Shown one piece after another: positions 16,147 through 24,662 of a DNA stretch of 44,058 nt. Source of the stretch: Nocardia sp. NRRL S-836. Lineage in GTDB: Bacteria > Actinomycetota > Actinomycetes > Mycobacteriales > Pseudonocardiaceae. Where the stretch lies: assembly GCF_001279525.1 (NCBI RefSeq), contig NZ_LGDY01000134.1:1-44058 (forward strand). The letters run 5' to 3'. The number at the start of each line of letters is the position of its first letter. Within the stretch, counting starts at the first letter, position 1. Made by a program: the position numbers and the translations under genes. The notes under the pieces are model-generated. The model saw nothing but the letters and a program-made list of their open reading frames with translations, ran no database searches and was not told the DNA's origin.

Positions 16147-17868
16147 GTGGCCACACCCGGACCTGCCGAGAGGGATCCGGCCCGCCGCCGTTGGGCGACG
16201 CGGCTCCTCCTCGTCGTTCGAATGGCCGTGTCCGTCCTGACCAGCACGTTCACCTTCAACCAGGTCAACAGGGACATGGAGAAGGAGACCCGCGAGGTCA
16301 CGAAGCACCTGCTGATCGTGGTGCGCACATACACCTCACTCGACCGCGTTAGAGAACTGCTGCACGTCCTCAGGGCCGAGTCGGGCATCGCGATCAAGTT
16401 CGTCGTAGAGCCGGGCTCCAAGTTCTCCAGGGCACTGGCGAGGTACCTGGAGGCGGAGGGCGCGCATGTGCTCACGTGGCAGGAAGCCCGCCAACACACA
16501 TGGGACGCGGTACTCGCCGCGTACATCACGAAGCGGCTCGCGAAAATTCGCGGGCCGCTTTTCGTTATTCCGCACGGAGTGGGTTACAACCGGCGGAGGT
16601 TCGCATCCACGAGAGACGACTCGTCCGTCGGACTGTCCCGGTACGAGCACACCTACCAAGGCCGAGCTTTCGCGACGAGGATCGGGCTGTCCCACGAGGA
16701 ACAGCGCTCGCGCCTCTTCGAGGGCGCGAGGGATCGGGCAGTCGTCATCGGCGACCCGGTTCTGGACAAGCTGGTCGCCAGCGTGGTGCTGGCACCGCAG
16801 ATCCGCCAGTCGCTGAAGGCCGGTTCACGCCGACTGATCGTGTTCAGCTCCACCTGGGGTCGGTGCTCAGCGCTCCGCAGCGCACAGCGGGACCTGATCA
16901 GACACCTGCTCGCGCAACTGCCCGCCGACGAGTACGTGGTCGCGATGTTGCTTCACCCGAACGTGTGGCACGGAGAGAGCGAGGTGGAGATCCGTTCCCA
17001 ACTCGCCGACGAGATCGACAGCGGTCTCCTGCTGATTGACCACAACACCTGGCAGGCACCGCTCGTCGCCGCTCACCTGGTCATCGGTGACCACGGGTCG
17101 GTGACCGCGTACGCGGTGGCGCTCGGCCTCCCCGTGCTGCTCGCCGCCGATGGTGCAACCGAGCTCGACCCCGGCTCCCCCGTGCACGACCTGCACACCG
17201 CCCTGCCGCACCTCTGCACCCGATCGGAGCTGCGCTCGCAGATCGAGCAAGCTATCGACAACCACGACCCGACGCTTTGGAAGCCCTATACGACAGAGAT
17301 CTTCGGGCTTCCTGGCGAGGGGCTCAAGGCAACCCTCGCTGTGCTGTTCGAGCTGATGAAGCTGCCGATGCCGGCCAGGCCTCCTCGTCCCAAACCGGTC
17401 AGACTCCCGGAGGTCAAGAAGGGGCAGGAGATCACCTCCTACCGGGTCTCGGTGCAACTCGACCAGGACTGCGCCAACGGAACGGTCGAGCGATATCCGG
17501 AGCTCGTTTCCACCGCCGACGACGTGCCGGGGTCAGTGATCGTCTCCTGTCACCGCGAGGTCGACCAGACGGTCAAGGACAACGCCGAAATCTTCGTCCG
17601 GGACGACCCGATACCGGTCGAGGAGGCTGAGCACTGGATCCGTGCCTGCCTCGCCGACTGCCCTGGCACAGCTCTCTCCGCCGCCGCCCTCACGGGCGGC
17701 GGTTGTGTGCTGATGTTTCGCGAGGACACCTGCTTCATCACGGCGCGCGGTGACCCGTTCGTCGTAGCGGCTGTGGTGTACCAACGTCGGATCAGCGGCT
17801 GTCCCGACACTCCGGTGGAGGTGGTGGTCACCATGGGAGGCTGGCCGCACACCGTCGTGGTGACGTGA
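16147..17868 (+). CDS. GT-B-fold-like protein with unknown C-terminal domain
   Basis: A 573-residue protein I cannot assign a function. Residues 50-400 look like a two-domain GT-B fold of the CDP-glycerol transferase/UDP-GlcNAc epimerase type: FVIPHGVGYNRRR (139-151), VVIGDPVLDKL, LLHPN (268-272) and VIGDHGSVTAYAVALGLPV (312-330). Related actinobacterial proteins are sometimes mislabelled as translation initiation factor 2. Residues 15-40 are basic then hydrophobic, perhaps one membrane segment, though the true start could be at Met44. Residues 430-573 form a separate domain with CHREVDQTVKD and LTGGGCVLMFREDTCF, which I do not recognise. The gene diverges from the XRE regulator and ends 1 bp from the convergent STAND gene. 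Confidence 0.65.
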   Translation: MATPGPAERDPARRRWATRLLLVVRMAVSVLTSTFTFNQVNRDMEKETREVTKHLLIVVRTYTSLDRVRELLHVLRAESGIAIKFVVEPGSKFSRALARYLEAEGAHVLTWQEARQHTWDAVLAAYITKRLAKIRGPLFVIPHGVGYNRRRFASTRDDSSVGLSRYEHTYQGRAFATRIGLSHEEQRSRLFEGARDRAVVIGDPVLDKLVASVVLAPQIRQSLKAGSRRLIVFSSTWGRCSALRSAQRDLIRHLLAQLPADEYVVAMLLHPNVWHGESEVEIRSQLADEIDSGLLLIDHNTWQAPLVAAHLVIGDHGSVTAYAVALGLPVLLAADGATELDPGSPVHDLHTALPHLCTRSELRSQIEQAIDNHDPTLWKPYTTEIFGLPGEGLKATLAVLFELMKLPMPARPPRPKPVRLPEVKKGQEITSYRVSVQLDQDCANGTVERYPELVSTADDVPGSVIVSCHREVDQTVKDNAEIFVRDDPIPVEEAEHWIRACLADCPGTALSAAALTGGGCVLMFREDTCFITARGDPFVVAAVVYQRRISGCPDTPVEVVVTMGGWPHTVVVT

Positions 17869-17869
17869 C

Positions 17870-19975
17870 TCAGTCGTCGCTCTCGACGCGGCGACCGGCT
17901 TCGAGCCACTGCCAGACCTCGGCACTTCGCGGATTCCCCGCAGCCACGTACAGGCGGTAGAGACGTTCCGCTGTCGACTTGAAAAGGCCGCGGTCGTTCT
18001 CCGCCTGTGCCACGCTGAGAAGTTCCTCGAGGGCCTGCGCCTCTTTCACGGGCTGCTTGCGCTCGTGCGTGACCCGCGCCGCCGACTGGAGCTCACTGCG
18101 GGCGTCACGGAACTTGCGCAACCTCGAATAAGCCGTCCCCAACGCGATGCGCACCCTGGCCTCAGTGAGGTCTTCGTTCCGCATGCCTGCCACAGTTCGC
18201 AGCGCCTCGGTCAGCACGGGCACTGCTTCATCGGCATGTTGGGCACGCACGAGCACGTCACCGAGTTGGTAAGACTGCATGACGAACGCACGATCGTCGC
18301 CCGCGGCAAGCTGATCGTCCACCAGTCGGCGAAAGACGTCCACTGCTTCCGGGTAAAGCTGTTGCTCCCGGTAGAGGAGACCACGCGACTCCATCAGGAC
18401 TGCTTTGACACGGTCGTCTACCGCTGCGATCGCGGCAGCCTGGTCCAGCTGTTGGGCAGCCAAAGCGAAATCACGCATCTCGATGTGGGCACGGGCCAGC
18501 CTGTTCCGCATGTGTGCTTCGACGACAGAATTTCCGGTTGATTGCGCCGCAGCGAGGCCAAGGCGATGGACTTCGATCCAGTCTGAATAGTGCTTTCTGC
18601 TGTGGTAAAAGGACCACAGCGAATCACACATCCGCCACACGGTCTCATACCACCGCATGGTTGCCGCCGTGCGCATTGCCGCAAGCAGGTTCGGCCGTTC
18701 GGCGTCCAGCCAGCGCATGGCGTCTGCCGCGTCGAATTGCATCGTCCACTCGTCGATGTCCGGTTCCGCGAGGCGCCAGCGGTTGCCCATCATGGTCACA
18801 TCAGCGGCAGCCGCACCGAGCGCGAACCACGTGACGATGCGCCGCTCGACCTCGTCCCGCTGATCCCGATCCAGTTCGGCGTCGAACCGCCTTCTGGCGT
18901 GCAGAGCGATCAGCTCGTGGAACTGGAACCGGTCGTCACCGATGTCGGTGAGGAGGTTCGCCGCGCACAGGGACTCCAGGCGCGGCTCGACGGTGTCGCG
19001 ATCCAGCCCGGCGGCGACGGCGGCTGCGTCGAGCGAGAAGTGCGGACCCGGATAGCCACCCATGACGAGGTAAAGCCGACGTGCTTCGTGAGGGAGCTCC
19101 TCGTACGCCAGGTCGAACATCTGTCCCACCGAACTGCCCTCCCCTTCGAGCGCCAACCGATCCAGCCGTTTCGCGCCGTCGGAGAGGTGCCTCACCAACC
19201 GGGCGACCGGCCATCGTCGGTGCTGGGCCAGCCCAGCGCCGGCTACTCGCAGCGCGAGCGGCAGCCCCGCGCACAGCTCCACGAGCTGGTGAAAGGCCGG
19301 ACGGTCGTCCTCGATCCGCGCCGACGGGACGATCCCGGTCATCAGGTTCGCGCTGTCGGCCTCGTCGAGCGGGTTCAGATCGATGAACTCCGCTCCATCG
19401 AGGGACAACCCGGCAAGGCGGTGCCTGCTGGTCGCGATCACGACACTGCCGGACGCCGCCGGGACGACCGAGCGCACCTGCGCGGGCTCGTCCGCTCCAT
19501 CCAAGAGCACGAGGACAGGTTCTTGCGCGGTGCGGCTGCGGAACAGCGCGATCCGCTCCGCTCGGGTGGCCGGGATGTACGGTTCGAGGACGCCGAGCGC
19601 TCGCAGGAACACCGAGACCACGTCACTGACGCCGACACCGCGGCGACCGCGGTACTCCGCCAGGTCCGCGTAGAGCAGACCTGCAGGGAATCGAGCCCGG
19701 TTGGCATGTGCCCACCGGACGGCGGCGGCACTCTTACCCACTCCGGCCATGCCGCTCAACACGAACAATATCGGCCCATGCTCGTGTTTGCCCATTGCGT
19801 GATCCATCGCCCGCAACGCGTCGACGCGATCAACGAAGTTGTTGATGACCGGCGGAAGCTGCATCGGTCGATGTTCCCGGTCGACACCCGGCGAAACCAG
19901 TGTTACGCAGCCGATTTGCCCAGCCTGGACAACTTGCCCGTGGACAGCTCCGGCGATGTCATTGCGCACGGTCAT
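17870..19975 (-). CDS. STAND NTPase with NB-ARC and TPR domains
   Basis: A 701-residue signal-transduction NTPase. The first 30 residues contain NDIAGAVHGQVVQAGQI, a short glycine-rich motif common at the start of actinomycete STAND proteins. NB-ARC follows, with Walker A GMAGVGKS (75-82), VLVLLDGAD (Walker B region), IATSRHRL and the GLPLALRVAG helix. A winged-helix-like region (LYLVMGGYPGPHFSLDAAAVAAGL) and TPR-type helices fill the C-terminal half. No DNA-binding or toxin domain is recognisable, so the output probably goes through a partner. I chose ATG 19975, preceded by GGGGGG, over 20071. The gene converges on the GT-B-like gene with 1 bp between stops. Confidence 0.82.
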   Translation of the reverse strand: MTVRNDIAGAVHGQVVQAGQIGCVTLVSPGVDREHRPMQLPPVINNFVDRVDALRAMDHAMGKHEHGPILFVLSGMAGVGKSAAAVRWAHANRARFPAGLLYADLAEYRGRRGVGVSDVVSVFLRALGVLEPYIPATRAERIALFRSRTAQEPVLVLLDGADEPAQVRSVVPAASGSVVIATSRHRLAGLSLDGAEFIDLNPLDEADSANLMTGIVPSARIEDDRPAFHQLVELCAGLPLALRVAGAGLAQHRRWPVARLVRHLSDGAKRLDRLALEGEGSSVGQMFDLAYEELPHEARRLYLVMGGYPGPHFSLDAAAVAAGLDRDTVEPRLESLCAANLLTDIGDDRFQFHELIALHARRRFDAELDRDQRDEVERRIVTWFALGAAAADVTMMGNRWRLAEPDIDEWTMQFDAADAMRWLDAERPNLLAAMRTAATMRWYETVWRMCDSLWSFYHSRKHYSDWIEVHRLGLAAAQSTGNSVVEAHMRNRLARAHIEMRDFALAAQQLDQAAAIAAVDDRVKAVLMESRGLLYREQQLYPEAVDVFRRLVDDQLAAGDDRAFVMQSYQLGDVLVRAQHADEAVPVLTEALRTVAGMRNEDLTEARVRIALGTAYSRLRKFRDARSELQSAARVTHERKQPVKEAQALEELLSVAQAENDRGLFKSTAERLYRLYVAAGNPRSAEVWQWLEAGRRVESDD

Positions 19976-20239
19976 GCGTGCCCCCCGGCCACCTGAGCGT
20001 TGCCGTCCAGTGTCACCCCTGAGCCCTCCCAGGTGCGTTTTCGCCGGCCTGGCGATTACCGCCGGGTTCACCCGATCAGCGGTTTCTGGCTCCTTGGAAC
20101 AGATCCACCAATCAGCCGCTTACATCCGGGATCGTGCTTAGGGCAATCATCGTTACACCCCGAACGCAATTACCCAAGGGTACGGTTGCACAGTCACCCC
20201 CTTGGTGGCTCTCGCGAATGTGAAAGATCGTGAGCGAAT
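19976..20239. other. Promoter region of the STAND gene, downstream of tetR
   Basis: 264 bp with no gene. It is visibly more A/T-rich than its flanks around 20090-20190. CCAAGGG (20174-20180) and CCCTTGG (20199-20205) form a 7-bp inverted repeat with an 18-nt loop that could act as a weak terminator for tetR. No T-run follows it. Confidence 0.35.
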
Positions 20240-20767
20240 CTATCCGGCGATCAGCTTCGCGACAGCGCGAACGACCAGGTCACGACTGGCGACCGGCGTC
20301 GAGAACGCCAGGATCGACATGTGCACCACCACCCCGAGCAGCTCCTCGGCGGTGAACTCGCGCGGCAGCTCCCCGCGTTCCTGCGCCGCGGCGACCGCGG
20401 CCACCTTCGCCACGTGCGCCTCCCCCTCCGCCTTGCTGACCGCCTCGAACCCGTTCTCCAGCCGGTGGTACCCGGCGAGACTGAGCAGCTCGGGCTGCCG
20501 CTCATAGGTGTCGAAGAGCCGTCCCGCGTATCCGGGCAGGTCGTCGGGCGTGATGGGGACGGCCTCGACCACCCGCGTGATCTGGATCTTCAGGACCTCG
20601 TCGAACAGGTCCTCCTTGCTGCCGAAGTAGGCGTAGATCATCGCCTTGTTGCAGCCGGCCTTCGCCGCGATCCGGTCGACGCGCGCGCCTGCGATGCCGT
20701 GCGCCGCGAACTCGGCGAGTGCCGCTTCCAGCAGCTTCGCCTTGGTTGCTTCCCTGTCCCTCACCAC
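20240..20767 (-). CDS. TetR-family repressor
   Basis: A 175-residue one-component regulator. The N-terminal HTH is KLLEAALAEFAAHGIAGARVDRIAAKAGCNKAMIYAYFGSKEDLF in outline, with AAKAGCNKAMIYAYF as the recognition part. The C-terminal ligand domain is all-alpha and fairly short, with EAVPITPDDLPGYAGRLFDTYERQPELL. The start is GTG, with a second GTG directly after. A perfect 16-bp palindrome lies 11 bp upstream, and a closely related site precedes the divergent SDR gene. It therefore very likely represses both itself and the SDR. The ligand is unknown; a substrate or product of the SDR is the simplest guess. Confidence 0.92.
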   Translation of the reverse strand: MVRDREATKAKLLEAALAEFAAHGIAGARVDRIAAKAGCNKAMIYAYFGSKEDLFDEVLKIQITRVVEAVPITPDDLPGYAGRLFDTYERQPELLSLAGYHRLENGFEAVSKAEGEAHVAKVAAVAAAQERGELPREFTAEELLGVVVHMSILAFSTPVASRDLVVRAVAKLIAG

Positions 20768-20778
20768 GGGACCATTCT

Positions 20779-20794
20779 AACCAACTAGTTGGTT
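20779..20794. promoter_or_regulatory. TetR operator O1
   Basis: AACCAACTAGTTGGTT is a perfect 16-bp palindrome, 11 bp before the tetR start codon. It would block tetR transcription when bound. Confidence 0.75.
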
Positions 20795-20830
20795 GACAGT
20801 CGACCAGTCGCGTGGTTGCCTGGATTTAGC

Positions 20831-20846
20831 AACCAACCGGTTAGTT
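20831..20846. promoter_or_regulatory. TetR operator O2
   Basis: AACCAACCGGTTAGTT matches O1 in 13 of 16 positions and is palindromic except at one base pair. It ends just before the AGGAG of the SDR gene, so binding would cover the SDR promoter or leader. Confidence 0.7.
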
Positions 20847-20858
20847 AGGAGCGTGGAC

Positions 20859-21674
20859 ATGAAGGTCGCACTGGTCACGGGCGCGTCGTCGGGGATCGGC
20901 GAGGCGACGGCACTGGCGTTGCACGAGGCCGGGTACACGGTCTACGCGGCGGCGCGGCGGACGCAACGGATGGAGGGCCTGGCTCAGCGCGGCATCAGGG
21001 TGCTCGCCATGGACGTCACCGAGGACGGGTCGATGGTCGCCGGCGTCGAGCGGGTGATCGCGGAGGCCGGGCGGGTCGACCTGCTCGTGAACAACGCCGG
21101 CTACGGGTCGTACGGGGCGTTCGAGGACGTGCCGCTGGCGGAGGGCAGGTACCAGTTCGAGGTCAACGTCTTCGGGCTGGCGCGGCTGGTGCAGCTCGTC
21201 GTGCCGCACATGCGCGCGGCGGGTAGCGGGCGGATCGTCAACGTGTCGTCGGTCGGCGGGCGGATCTACGAGCCGCTGGGCGGGTGGTACCACTCGACGA
21301 AGTTCGCGGTGGAGGGGTTGAGCGACTCGCTGCGGCTGGAGCTGAAGCCGTTCGGGATCGACGTCGTGGTGATCCAGCCGGGTGCGATCAAGACCGAGTG
21401 GGGCGGCATCGCGGTGGAGAACCTGAGGAAGACGTCCGGGCAGGGCGCCTACCGCGACCAGGTCAAGGCGCTGGCGGCGTTGTTCTCGCAGACCGAGCGC
21501 GGGTCGGAGCCGCGGGTGATCGCGGACGTGATCGTCACGGCGGCACGGGCGCGGCGGCCGCGGACGAGGTACGCGGCGGGGTTCGGTGCGCGGCCGATCC
21601 TGTTCGCGCGCAGGGTGCTGCCGGACCGGGCGTTCGACGCGCTCTTCCTCGGGGCGATGCGGCGGTTCGCCTGA
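20859..21674 (+). CDS. Short-chain dehydrogenase/reductase
   Basis: A 271-residue classical SDR. The Rossmann motif TGASSGIG is at 8-15, NNAGYG follows in the middle, then a catalytic Ser in VNVSSVGGR and the YxxxK pair in GGWYHSTKFAVEG. After the cofactor loop, VVIQPGAIKTEWG is typical. The basic residues after beta-2 (AAARRTQRM) suggest NADP(H). Substrate is unknown. AGGAG lies 7 nt before the ATG. Divergent from tetR with two matching operators between, so expression is probably induced by the TetR ligand. Length and motifs are intact. Confidence 0.9.
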   Translation: MKVALVTGASSGIGEATALALHEAGYTVYAAARRTQRMEGLAQRGIRVLAMDVTEDGSMVAGVERVIAEAGRVDLLVNNAGYGSYGAFEDVPLAEGRYQFEVNVFGLARLVQLVVPHMRAAGSGRIVNVSSVGGRIYEPLGGWYHSTKFAVEGLSDSLRLELKPFGIDVVVIQPGAIKTEWGGIAVENLRKTSGQGAYRDQVKALAALFSQTERGSEPRVIADVIVTAARARRPRTRYAAGFGARPILFARRVLPDRAFDALFLGAMRRFA

Positions 21675-21716
21675 TCGTGGCAGGTACCTTCGGTTCAGAA
21701 GACCGGAGGGGGCGGG

Positions 21717-22607
21717 GTGCGCGGGGGATTGTCGGCGGAGGCCGAGCAGCTGTACCTGGCGCTGTTGCGCGGCGAGCGGGCGGGTGCTGGTGCGGCGCTG
21801 GAGGAGCTCGAACGGGTCGGGCTCACCCGCGGTGGTCACGTGCGGCCGCCGCGGTCGGCGTTGGCGGCGATCGCGTCCGAGCACGAGGTGGCCGCGTTGC
21901 GGGCGCGGGAGACCGCCGAGGTGCTGGCGCGGGCCTACGCCGGGCGGGGCGGGGTGGACTCCGACTTCGTCGAGGTGCTCGGGGACGCGGGCGAGGTGAT
22001 CGCCGCGTTCGAGGAGATGCAGGGCCAGGCCAAGACCGAGGTGCGGGCGCTGGACCCCGGTTCGTATCTGAGCCCGCAGCCCGAGGCCAGTCCCGCGCAG
22101 CCACCCGCGCTGGCCCGTGGGGTCGCGTACCGGGTGGTGTACGAGTCGTCGTTGCTGCAGGACCCGCAGGGGTTCGCGTCGGTGCGGCAGAGCATCGCGG
22201 TCGGTGAGCAGGCGCGGGCGTTTCCCGGGGTGCCGTTGAAGCTGGTCGTGGCGGACTCCGACCGGGCGTTGATCGCGGTGCCGACGGTGGCGGGCGGGAA
22301 CGTCGTCGCGCTGCTCATCCACCCGTCCGTGTTGCTCAGTGCGTTGATCGAGCTGTTCGAGGCGTTCTGGCGGATGGGCGTGCCGATCACCGCCGGTGGT
22401 CAGGACAACGTCGAGGCGGAACCGACGTTGGCGACGCACCGGCTGTTGTCCCTGCTCAGCGCAGGCCTGACGGATGAGTCGATCGCGCGGGAGCTCGGGG
22501 TCAGCGACCGGACCGTGCATCGGCGGGTGAGCCGGCTGCAGCAGTTGCTGGGTGCGCAGACGCGGTTCCAGCTCGGGGTGCAGGCGTCACGGCGTGGCTG
22601 GCTTTGA
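21717..22607 (+). CDS. TrmB-like/LuxR-type HTH regulator
   Basis: A 296-residue transcription factor. The N-terminal helical region (LSAEAEQLYLALLRGE and LEELERVGLTRGG) resembles a TrmB-type winged helix. A central PLD-like sensor-type domain contains VAYRVVYESSLL and LKLVVADSDRALIAVP. The last 65 residues are a LuxR-type HTH: LLSLLSAGLTDESIARELGVSDRTVHRRVSRL in outline. This two-HTH layout is common in actinomycetes and usually linked to local regulation. The GTG start has GGAGGGGGCGGG directly upstream. The secreted peptidase 177 bp downstream is a possible target. Confidence 0.82.
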   Translation: MRGGLSAEAEQLYLALLRGERAGAGAALEELERVGLTRGGHVRPPRSALAAIASEHEVAALRARETAEVLARAYAGRGGVDSDFVEVLGDAGEVIAAFEEMQGQAKTEVRALDPGSYLSPQPEASPAQPPALARGVAYRVVYESSLLQDPQGFASVRQSIAVGEQARAFPGVPLKLVVADSDRALIAVPTVAGGNVVALLIHPSVLLSALIELFEAFWRMGVPITAGGQDNVEAEPTLATHRLLSLLSAGLTDESIARELGVSDRTVHRRVSRLQQLLGAQTRFQLGVQASRRGWL

Positions 22608-22783
22608 TCACCCTGGGTCAGTTTCACCAGCTTGTTCATCACTCTGGGGAACCAATTGGTGACGGAATCCAGACATGGCGACTTTCTGCCATCACCCAGA
22701 CGTGTTAAACGGCGTTGAAAACCCTTCTCCTGCTCTGAAGGCACGGGCTCATCAGGCCGTGCGGGGGCAGGAAGGGATCCACA
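22608..22783 (+). promoter_or_regulatory. Upstream region of the TAP-like peptidase gene
   Basis: No gene. ATCACCCTGGG (22607-22617) and ATCACTCTGGG (22638-22648) are near-identical direct repeats 31 bp apart, about three helical turns. AACCAATTGGT at 22650-22660 contains the palindrome ACCAATTGGT. These could be activator or repressor sites; no match to a known operator is claimed. GGAAGGG 7 nt before the GTG is the ribosome site. Confidence 0.35.
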
Positions 22784-24544
22784 GTGACGAAGACTCTCAG
22801 AGTCGCGCTGGTCGGGGCGCTCGCCGTCTCGGCCATCGCACTCGCACCGGGTGCGCAGGCCGCGCCGAAGGCGGACCCGGACACGGCGGCGCTCGCGGGC
22901 GCGCTGACCACCCAGGCGATCGCGTGGGAGGAGTGCACCTTCCCCGGCGTCGCGGAGGAGACGGTCAAGCAGTTCAAGACCGTCAAGGGCCTCGCGTGCG
23001 CCACGGTCAAGGTGCCGCGCGACTGGCACAACCCGCAGGACGGCAACACGATCGACCTGCGCGTCTCGAAGACCGCGACCGCCTACAAGGGCACGGCCCG
23101 CCAGGGCATCGCGCTGGTCAACCCCGGTGGCCCCGGCGGCTCCGGCCTGCCGTGGGGTGCGGCGATGGCCCTGCGCGCGCCGGTGCTCGCGAGCCAGTAC
23201 GACTTCATCGGGTTCGACCCGCGTGGCGTCGGCCTGTCCACGCCGCTGCAGTGCAGCTACACGGTCCCGAGCTCGACCGACGAGGACGTGCTGAACCGCG
23301 CGAAGGTCCAGGGCTGCCTGGCGAACCCGCTCACGCAGTTCATCACCACCGAGCAGACCGCGTACGACATGGACTTCATCCGGGTGCTGCTCGGCGAGAA
23401 GAAGACCTCGTACATCGGCTACTCCTACGGCACGTGGCTCGGCACCTGGTACGCCACGGTGTTCCCGGGCAAGGTGCACCGCTTCCTGCTCGACTCGGCC
23501 GTCGACGCGTCGCAGACCACGCTCGAGAAGACGTGGGACCTGCAGCCGCGCAGCCGTGACCGGCAGTTCCAGGAGGCGCTGCTGCCCTACGTCGCGCGCA
23601 ACAACGCGATCTACGAGGCGGGCACCGACCCGTTCGAGATCCGCAAGAAGTGGGAGCAGGCGGGCGGCACGCGCGACTTCCTGGGCCAGCTGTTCACCGC
23701 GTGGTTCATCATCCCGGCGATGTACGACACCACCCAGTACGAGGTCGCGGCGTCCGCCGTGGCGACCGTCGCCGGCACCGTGACCGAGGGCACCGACGCC
23801 CAGCGCGTCGAGGCGCTCGTCGCGAAGATGCTGTCCCGGCCGGGTCTGTCGCCGCAGAACGCGGAGTTCATCACGAAGGCCAAGGCCAACGCGCTGGCCG
23901 CCATCGCGAAGAAGGAGCGCGTCGCGGTCAAGTCCACCACGGCGGCGGCCGAGGTGGAGACCTGGGACGCGACGTTCGAGGCGATCCGCTGCCAGGACGG
24001 CCAGTGGAACCAGAACCTGCAGTACTGGCACTACTGGAAGGCCGACCTGACCGTGAACGCGCCGTTCATCGCGCCGTTCATGAGCACGCCGCTGTGCGCG
24101 TACTGGCCGACCAAGAACTCGAAGCCCGCGCCGGACAAGAAGACCTTCCCGCGGCTGCTGATGGCGCAGAGCGAGCTCGACGCGGCGACGCCGTACGAGG
24201 CCGGCCTGGCCACGGCGAAGGCGCTGCCGGGCGCGAAGCTGATCAGCGTCGACAACGAGGGCTCGCACGGCCTGTTCCCGTACAACACGGACTGCGTCGA
24301 CGACCCGATCACGTTCTACTTCCAGACCGGTGCGACGCCGCGCAAGCAGTTCACCGGCTGCCAGGCGCTGCCGTTGCCGGCGGAGACCGAGACGTTCCAG
24401 GTGGGCGGCACGCTCTCCACCGGCAAGGTGAAGATCAAGATGATCACGCCGGCCGTGAAGAAGGCCAACAAGATCGTGAAGGACCTGTTGAGCTCGTCGT
24501 CCACCGCGCAGGCGGACGAGTCGGGCATGCCTTCGAACATCTGA
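22784..24544 (+). CDS. Secreted TAP-like alpha/beta hydrolase (tripeptidyl aminopeptidase type)
   Basis: A 586-residue exported serine hydrolase of the tripeptidyl aminopeptidase/SlpD-SlpE group. The signal peptide ends near AQA-A (residue 27). VNPGGPGGSG forms the oxyanion region, FDPRGVGLSTP follows, and the nucleophile is in YIGYSYGTWLG. DAATPYEAG and NEGSHGLF supply the acid and histidine near 470 and 500. The lid region is long. The C-terminal ~70 residues form an extra lysine-rich tail. Family members release N-terminal tripeptides from secreted proteins or feed on peptides. The GTG start has GGAAGGG 7 nt upstream. A strong hairpin terminator follows. Confidence 0.9.
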   Translation: MTKTLRVALVGALAVSAIALAPGAQAAPKADPDTAALAGALTTQAIAWEECTFPGVAEETVKQFKTVKGLACATVKVPRDWHNPQDGNTIDLRVSKTATAYKGTARQGIALVNPGGPGGSGLPWGAAMALRAPVLASQYDFIGFDPRGVGLSTPLQCSYTVPSSTDEDVLNRAKVQGCLANPLTQFITTEQTAYDMDFIRVLLGEKKTSYIGYSYGTWLGTWYATVFPGKVHRFLLDSAVDASQTTLEKTWDLQPRSRDRQFQEALLPYVARNNAIYEAGTDPFEIRKKWEQAGGTRDFLGQLFTAWFIIPAMYDTTQYEVAASAVATVAGTVTEGTDAQRVEALVAKMLSRPGLSPQNAEFITKAKANALAAIAKKERVAVKSTTAAAEVETWDATFEAIRCQDGQWNQNLQYWHYWKADLTVNAPFIAPFMSTPLCAYWPTKNSKPAPDKKTFPRLLMAQSELDAATPYEAGLATAKALPGAKLISVDNEGSHGLFPYNTDCVDDPITFYFQTGATPRKQFTGCQALPLPAETETFQVGGTLSTGKVKIKMITPAVKKANKIVKDLLSSSSTAQADESGMPSNI

Positions 24545-24560
24545 TGTGCTGATCGACGTC

Positions 24561-24598
24561 GTGGCCCTCGGGAGACATCCCGGGGGCCACGGCCTTTT
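24561..24598 (+). terminator. Intrinsic terminator after the TAP-like peptidase
   Basis: GTGGCCCTCGGG, loop AGACAT, CCCGGGGGCCAC: a 12-bp stem with one G-T pair, followed by GGCC and four T. Confidence 0.8.
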
Positions 24599-24662
24599 CC
24601 GGCGCTGTCGGCACTTCTAGCGCCGCCAACGGCTCCGATGCTGTCGGCACTTCCGTGCGCTT

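Noticed and set aside
20174..20205. Attachment site or integration scar at the STAND locus
   Set aside because: The 7-bp inverted repeat is short; no tRNA, integrase or direct repeats flank the cluster.
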